From NCBI GenBank assembly GCA_963618065.1, contig CAVERH010000001.1, positions 1 through 64,000 of the forward strand: DNA of 64,000 nt, written 5' to 3'. Positions 59,724 to 64,000 of this stretch are shown here, one piece after another. Source of the stretch: Suilimivivens sp963618065 (GTDB lineage Bacteria; Bacillota; Clostridia; Lachnospirales; Lachnospiraceae). The notes below the pieces were generated by a model. That model saw only the letters and a program-made list of their open reading frames with translations, made no database searches and was not told where the DNA came from. Each line of letters starts with the position of its first letter. Positions within the stretch are counted from its first letter, which is position 1. The position numbers were made by a program, and so were the translations under genes.

Positions 59724-61802
59724 CTAATCTTCCTTTTTCTCAGGCTTCGTCACATAACCGCAGTTCTCGTTCATGCAGGCCAGCTTATTTCCCTTATAAA
59801 GCATTAAGGAACCGCACTTCGGGCATTTGTCTCCGGACGGACGCTGCCATACCATGAAATCACAATCCGGTGCTCCAAGACAGCCGTAATACTTTCTGCC
59901 CTTACGGGTCATCTTCTGTACCAGATCCCTGCCGCATTTCGGGCACGTCACGCCAATCTTCTCATAGTACGGCATGGTGTTACGGCATTCCGGGAAGCCC
60001 GGGCAGGCAAGGAATTTGCCGTGCGGGCCGTATTTAATCACCATCTGTCTGCCGCAAAGCTCGCAGATCTGATCGGATACCTCATCCTTGATCTCAACCT
60101 CTGCAAGCTCTTTCTCAGCAATCTTTACCGCTTCATCCAGATCCGGATAAAAATTGGAAATAATGGTTTTCCAGTTTGCCTTTCCTTCCTCCACGCTGTC
60201 CAGAAGAATTTCCATGTTGGCGGTAAAGTTGACATCCACAATACTCGGAAACGCTTCCTTCATAATATTATTTACCACCTCGCCAAGCTCTGTCACATAG
60301 AGGTTCTTATTTTCCTTCACAATATATCTTCTGGCAAGAATTGTGGTGATGGTCGGCGCATAGGTACTCGGACGACCAATTCCAAGCTCCTCCAGGGCAC
60401 GAACCAGGGAAGCCTCGGTATAATGCGGAGCAGGCTGTGTGAAATGCTGTTTTTCATCAAATTTAAGGAGCTGCAGGCTCGAATGTTCATCAAGTCCCTT
60501 CGTTAAGGTATTCGTCTCCTCCTTATCATCCTCCTGAATGTAAACGCTCATAAAGCCGTCGAAGGCAAGCTTCGATGCAGCAACGGTAAAACGGTGCTTT
60601 CCGGCATCAATCTTTACGGAAGTCGTTTCATAAACAGCCGGAGTCATCTGGCTGGCAAGGAAACGCTTATAAATTAACTGGTATAACCGTAACTGGTCTC
60701 TGGATAAGGATTCCTTTAATACCACCGGGCCAAAGGCAAGGGAAGTCGGACGGATGGCTTCATGCGCATCCTGAATCTTCTTGTCGCCTTTACGATTCTC
60801 TTCTGCCCTTCCTGCGGCATAACGGTCTCCGTAATTTTCTTTGATAAAGTTTTCTGCAGCAGCCTGCGCTTCATCGGAAATTCTCGTGGAATCGGTACGC
60901 AGATAAGTGATAACGCCGACGGTTCCGGAGCCCTTAATCTCCACGCCTTCATAAAGCTGCTGTGCAAGACGCATCGTTTTCTGGGTAGAAAAGTTCAGTA
61001 CCTTGCTGGCTTCCTGCTGTAAGGTTGAGGTTGTAAACGGAAGCGGAGACTTCTTGGTACGCTCTCCCTTCCTGATTTCGGCGATCTCATAGGAGACTTC
61101 CTTACACTCCCTCATGATCTCCTCGACCTGTTCCTTACTCTTAATGTTGACCTTACCATCTTTCGTTCCGTAATACTTGGCAACGAGAGGCTTCTTCTCG
61201 GAGTCGACCTGTAAGGACGCATCCAGCGTCCAGTATTCCTCCGGGATAAAGCTGTTGATTTCCTCTTCCCTGTCACAGATGATCCTGAGTGCCACGGACT
61301 GTACCCGTCCTGCACTTAAGCCCCGTTTCACCTTCGCCCACAGTAACGGTGAAATCCGGTAACCCACCATACGGTCCAGCATACGTCTTGCCTGCTGGGC
61401 ATCCACCAGATTCATATCGATTTCACGCGCGTTCTTCAGGGATTCCTTCACGGCATTCTTCGTGATTTCATTAAAGGTGATACGATACACCTTCTTATCC
61501 TCCAGCTTCAATGCGCAGTACAAATGCCACGAAATTGCCTCTCCCTCACGGTCCGGGTCGGTTGCGAGATAGATCTTGTCTGCCTTCTTGACTTCCTTGC
61601 GCAGATTCGCTAAAATATCGCCCTTACCGCGGATGGTAATATATTTCGGTTCATAACCGTGCTCCACATCAATTCCAAGCTGACTCTTCGGGAAATCCCG
61701 TACATGACCATTGCTTGCCACAACCTCATAACTGCTTCCCAGAAACTTCTTAATAGTTTTCACCTTGGCAGGTGATTCCACGATTACCAGATATTTCGCC
61801 AT
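59724..61802 (-). CDS. topA: DNA topoisomerase I
   Basis: Type IA topoisomerase that relaxes negative supercoils; 692 residues from the start at 61802 (MAKYLVIVESPAKVK), which has AAGGGG upstream; the longer frame to 61886 lacks a site. The Toprim domain carries the catalytic Glu in VIVESPAKVKTIKKFLG and ATDPDREGEAISWHL. The active-site Tyr is in GVITYLRTDSTRIS. Three C-terminal four-Cys zinc fingers follow (CELCGRQ, CPKCGRD, CPKCGSL). In Bacillus subtilis topA is also upstream of codY; the intervening trmFO, xerC and clpQY genes of that species are missing here. Confidence 0.97.
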   Translation of the reverse strand: MAKYLVIVESPAKVKTIKKFLGSSYEVVASNGHVRDFPKSQLGIDVEHGYEPKYITIRGKGDILANLRKEVKKADKIYLATDPDREGEAISWHLYCALKLEDKKVYRITFNEITKNAVKESLKNAREIDMNLVDAQQARRMLDRMVGYRISPLLWAKVKRGLSAGRVQSVALRIICDREEEINSFIPEEYWTLDASLQVDSEKKPLVAKYYGTKDGKVNIKSKEQVEEIMRECKEVSYEIAEIRKGERTKKSPLPFTTSTLQQEASKVLNFSTQKTMRLAQQLYEGVEIKGSGTVGVITYLRTDSTRISDEAQAAAENFIKENYGDRYAAGRAEENRKGDKKIQDAHEAIRPTSLAFGPVVLKESLSRDQLRLYQLIYKRFLASQMTPAVYETTSVKIDAGKHRFTVAASKLAFDGFMSVYIQEDDKEETNTLTKGLDEHSSLQLLKFDEKQHFTQPAPHYTEASLVRALEELGIGRPSTYAPTITTILARRYIVKENKNLYVTELGEVVNNIMKEAFPSIVDVNFTANMEILLDSVEEGKANWKTIISNFYPDLDEAVKIAEKELAEVEIKDEVSDQICELCGRQMVIKYGPHGKFLACPGFPECRNTMPYYEKIGVTCPKCGRDLVQKMTRKGRKYYGCLGAPDCDFMVWQRPSGDKCPKCGSLMLYKGNKLACMNENCGYVTKPEKKED

Positions 61803-61828
61803 TTCAAACCCCTTTTTCCTGTCAGATC

Positions 61829-61853
61829 CGGCTTTTGATAAGCGGATCCGGAT
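61829..61853 (-). other. Hairpin in the topA leader
   Basis: Minus strand GATCCG...CTT pairs with AAG...CGGATC around a short loop, with one bulged base. It lies between the topA promoter and the start codon. No T run follows at once, although AAAAAGGGG does. Confidence 0.35.
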
Positions 61854-61877
61854 TCCTATACGTTCATACGAATACCA

Positions 61878-61906
61878 ACTATACAATACTTCCTAAAAAG
61901 TTTCAA
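61878..61906 (-). promoter_or_regulatory. Sigma-A promoter of topA
   Basis: Minus strand TTGAAA (61906-61901), 17-base spacer, TATAGT (61883-61878). The -35 box directly abuts the terminator stem of the gene upstream, so the two units are very tightly packed. Confidence 0.7.
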
Positions 61907-61946
61907 GCAGAAATTTCCGATTTATAGTCAAACCGGAAATTTCTGC
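61907..61946 (-). terminator. Terminator of the DUF5057-like gene
   Basis: A perfect 13-base-pair stem, GCAGAAATTTCCG (61907-61919) with CGGAAATTTCTGC (61934-61946), and a 14-base loop. On the minus strand it is followed by TTGAAACTTTTT. Confidence 0.75.
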
Positions 61947-62019
61947 CTGATGAATTTCTTCTTATTATATACCGCTTAATCTGCAATTTCTTCCGGTATC
62001 TTACGTCTGTTTTCCTATG

Positions 62020-64000
62020 CTACTCAAGAAGGAAAAGCTGCGTACGGTTCAGTATCACAGAAGCGCAGCCACGCACTGTGGCATTCCTGCTTCCCACACA
62101 TCCCGGACGATCCAGGGTTGAAATTACCTCTACATAAATTCTGGCATTCGTAGCTGCCGTGTTATTCTGTAACGCAATCACCGGAGCCTTAAACCGGTAA
62201 ACCTTTCCCTGACGGAGCTGGGAAGCTGACACTTCCGTAAGGGTATTGTCCTGTGCCGTCCACAGACTGCTTGTAAACGGTGTCACCTGTACCTTCTCAT
62301 CTCCCACATCAAGGGAGCGTTCTCCTGCCGCATCCTCGTAGTAGAAGTTCACGGCATATGCATTGGAAAGTGTAAGGTTGCTGTTTTTGAACTCAAAATA
62401 AACATCCACCGTTTCATCGAGCAGACCGTTCTGTGCTTTCATTTCCTGATCGAACGGAATGCTGATGCTCGATACCTTCGCCTCATTCGAATCAAAGCCT
62501 GCCACAATATCGACCTTTATGTTATGCACACCGGCATCATAGGCAAGCATCATGGCATTTACGAACATCTGGCTCTCCTGTAGTCCCCTTCCTGTCGGAT
62601 TCTGCGCATTCCCCACATCATAGGTATAAGCGGAATAATCGTCATTTCCGATAAAGACCACATTGCTTCTGCTGTAAAGATAATAGTTGTTCGCACCATC
62701 ATTCGGCGAAACATCGTAGGCATTCTGTCCATTGCCGGTAAATACAAACCACGGCGTGACAAACGGTGTCTGTAAATTACTTAAATCAAGCAGGTAATCA
62801 TACGCCTTATGGCTCCTGCCTCCGTCCAGTGACACGCTTTTTCCAATGGCATAAGGATAGCTGAATACACTTCCCTCATTCAGGCCGGACGCTCCCAGAT
62901 TACTCTGTTCGCTAAACATTCCTGCATCTAAGCCCGTATACCGGAAATAGGGGTTTCCGCTTATCCGTCCAAGGCTGCCGTAGGTCTTACGATCCAGCTG
63001 TCCCAGAAGCGTCTGATCAAGCAATCTTATTCCCTCGATTGCTTCCTTTCCGGTCACCAGTACACTATGTCCCTCATTGATATAATTGGCAATGACATTC
63101 GGCACAAAATTCTCCGATCCGTTTCCAAAACCAATAATCAGAAGATCCCACTGCTTCAGGCAGTCCGGATTCTTGGCAAATCGTTCATTCAATGCAGAAG
63201 AATCAATGGTTTCAATCTCGAACTTCACGTTCATCGTATTCTCTGCTGCTTTCAGATAATAGCCAAGGGTCGAATTTTCCTGCTGATATAACGTTGCAAG
63301 GGAGGAGCCATCCTTTGCTCCGATCTGCAATACCTTAATCTTCTCTTTCGTTCCATCCGTCACACGCAGGATTCCCTGTACCGAGGATCTGCGGTAGGAA
63401 TTGTTGTTATCGGCAACCCGGATCCGGAATGGTATGGCTCTCGATCCCGGAGACTCCGTAAAGAGCACCGTTGCCTGTCCGTTATCTGCGGTCACGCGGA
63501 GCACCTTGCCATCGGAAGTAAGACCATCCATACGCTCCTCATCCGTATAGCTGCCATCATCATTCATGTCAAGATAAAATTCAGTATGACACTCTCCACC
63601 GTAGCCATCCCCGTTCTGATTAGTAACCGCATAGGTAAAGTTTACGGATAATTCTCCGTTTGCCGCTTCCGTAAGCGTCAGGTCGGTGGTATCCGATACT
63701 GAAATCACCGGATGGTCGATATTCAGCTGCGCCATGAACAGAATATTGCTGTGCACATCATCAATCGTATAAATCCGGTCGGCGAAATCGGTCGCCGCCT
63801 GCTTTAAGAAGTCATACATCTGCGTATCTTCTGCCACATATTTCGTGTTAATTCTGCCGGCTCCGTTCTTCGCTGACTTTCCGGTAAAAAAGTCATTTTC
63901 TACCAGAATCGGATAGCCTGCCCTCATAAAGTCCAGAAGCTCATTCTTCTTACGCTCTGTAATATCGGACGGATCATACTGCCCGCTGCCGTTCGCCGCC
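62020..64000 (-). CDS. Large extracytoplasmic protein, DUF5057-like (5' end outside window)
   Basis: The frame is open through the window edge, so only the C-terminal 659 residues or so are seen; the ATG at 63927 is probably internal. No membrane helix, sortase signal or enzyme motif is visible in this part. There are beta-rich regions, one with an EF-like acidic loop (DMNDDGSYTDEERMDG), then an alpha/beta domain around VLQIGAKDGSSLATLY, WDLLIIGFGN and YINEGHSVLVTGKEA, which recalls glutamine-amidotransferase-like folds. The C-terminus (VYRFKAPVIAL, NNTAATNARIYVEVIS) looks like a beta-sandwich. This arrangement resembles DUF5057 proteins of Lachnospiraceae; function unknown. Confidence 0.6.
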   Translation of the reverse strand, partial: AANGSGQYDPSDITERKKNELLDFMRAGYPILVENDFFTGKSAKNGAGRINTKYVAEDTQMYDFLKQAATDFADRIYTIDDVHSNILFMAQLNIDHPVISVSDTTDLTLTEAANGELSVNFTYAVTNQNGDGYGGECHTEFYLDMNDDGSYTDEERMDGLTSDGKVLRVTADNGQATVLFTESPGSRAIPFRIRVADNNNSYRRSSVQGILRVTDGTKEKIKVLQIGAKDGSSLATLYQQENSTLGYYLKAAENTMNVKFEIETIDSSALNERFAKNPDCLKQWDLLIIGFGNGSENFVPNVIANYINEGHSVLVTGKEAIEGIRLLDQTLLGQLDRKTYGSLGRISGNPYFRYTGLDAGMFSEQSNLGASGLNEGSVFSYPYAIGKSVSLDGGRSHKAYDYLLDLSNLQTPFVTPWFVFTGNGQNAYDVSPNDGANNYYLYSRSNVVFIGNDDYSAYTYDVGNAQNPTGRGLQESQMFVNAMMLAYDAGVHNIKVDIVAGFDSNEAKVSSISIPFDQEMKAQNGLLDETVDVYFEFKNSNLTLSNAYAVNFYYEDAAGERSLDVGDEKVQVTPFTSSLWTAQDNTLTEVSASQLRQGKVYRFKAPVIALQNNTAATNARIYVEVISTLDRPGCVGSRNATVRGCASVILNRTQLFLLE

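Overview
The window looks like a chromosomal core segment of a motile Gram-positive Clostridia, most likely Lachnospiraceae (Roseburia/Agathobacter-like). The reasons are gene order and content: topA, then codY, then a flagellar-chemotaxis operon, then rpsB-tsf, pyrH-frr-uppS-cdsA-dxr-rseP and polC. This is the order known around the fla/che locus of Bacillus subtilis, but with IspG next to PolC and with FapA, FlbD, a CheC-fused FliY and DUF6115 proteins as in Clostridia. Every protein gene found lies on the minus strand, so transcription runs from high to low coordinates. The plus-strand reading frames look like shadows.

Region by region in transcription order. 64000-62020: 3' part of a large secreted-type protein (DUF5057-like), followed by a strong terminator. 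61802-59724: topA. 59561-58776: codY, with CodY-box-like sites upstream and a terminator behind it. 58577-24371: a flagellar and chemotaxis operon of about 34 kb with very tight gene spacing. It starts at a good sigma-A promoter in front of flgB and covers basal body and rod (flgB, flgC, fliE, fliF), switch and export (fliGHIJ, fliOPQR, flhBA), hook (fliK, flgD, flgE), motor (motAB, fliL, fliM, fliY), placement (flhF, flhG), signalling (cheY, cheB, cheA, cheW, cheC, cheD), a PilZ brake and sigD, then FapA, a DUF6115/SwrB-like protein and an MltG-like fragment. Flagellin, cap and cheR genes are not here.

24360-22357: rpsB-tsf with its own promoter, a structured leader and a terminator. 22286-17143: four genes (YhfC-type membrane protease, a sugar-sensor-like GGDEF protein, a polysaccharide deacetylase, a bactofilin) that separate tsf from pyrH. 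17068-11920: pyrH, frr, uppS, cdsA, dxr, rseP (ribosome recycling, UMP kinase, isoprenoid and phospholipid synthesis). 11623-9579: a PP2C phosphatase and Hanks-type kinase pair. 9487-742: ispG, polC, apt, a purine permease and a CPBP membrane protease.

The last 740 bases hold the most unexplained DNA: an array of five TGGAC/GTCCA inverted pairs with an exact 83-base period (361-728), then a complete small transcription unit for tRNA-Glu(CTC). A second accessory element is a 135-base MITE-like sequence with terminal inverted repeats and a 6-base target duplication at 21281-21427; its terminal motif recurs at two or three other intergenic places. All calls are from reading the sequence; no database search was possible.
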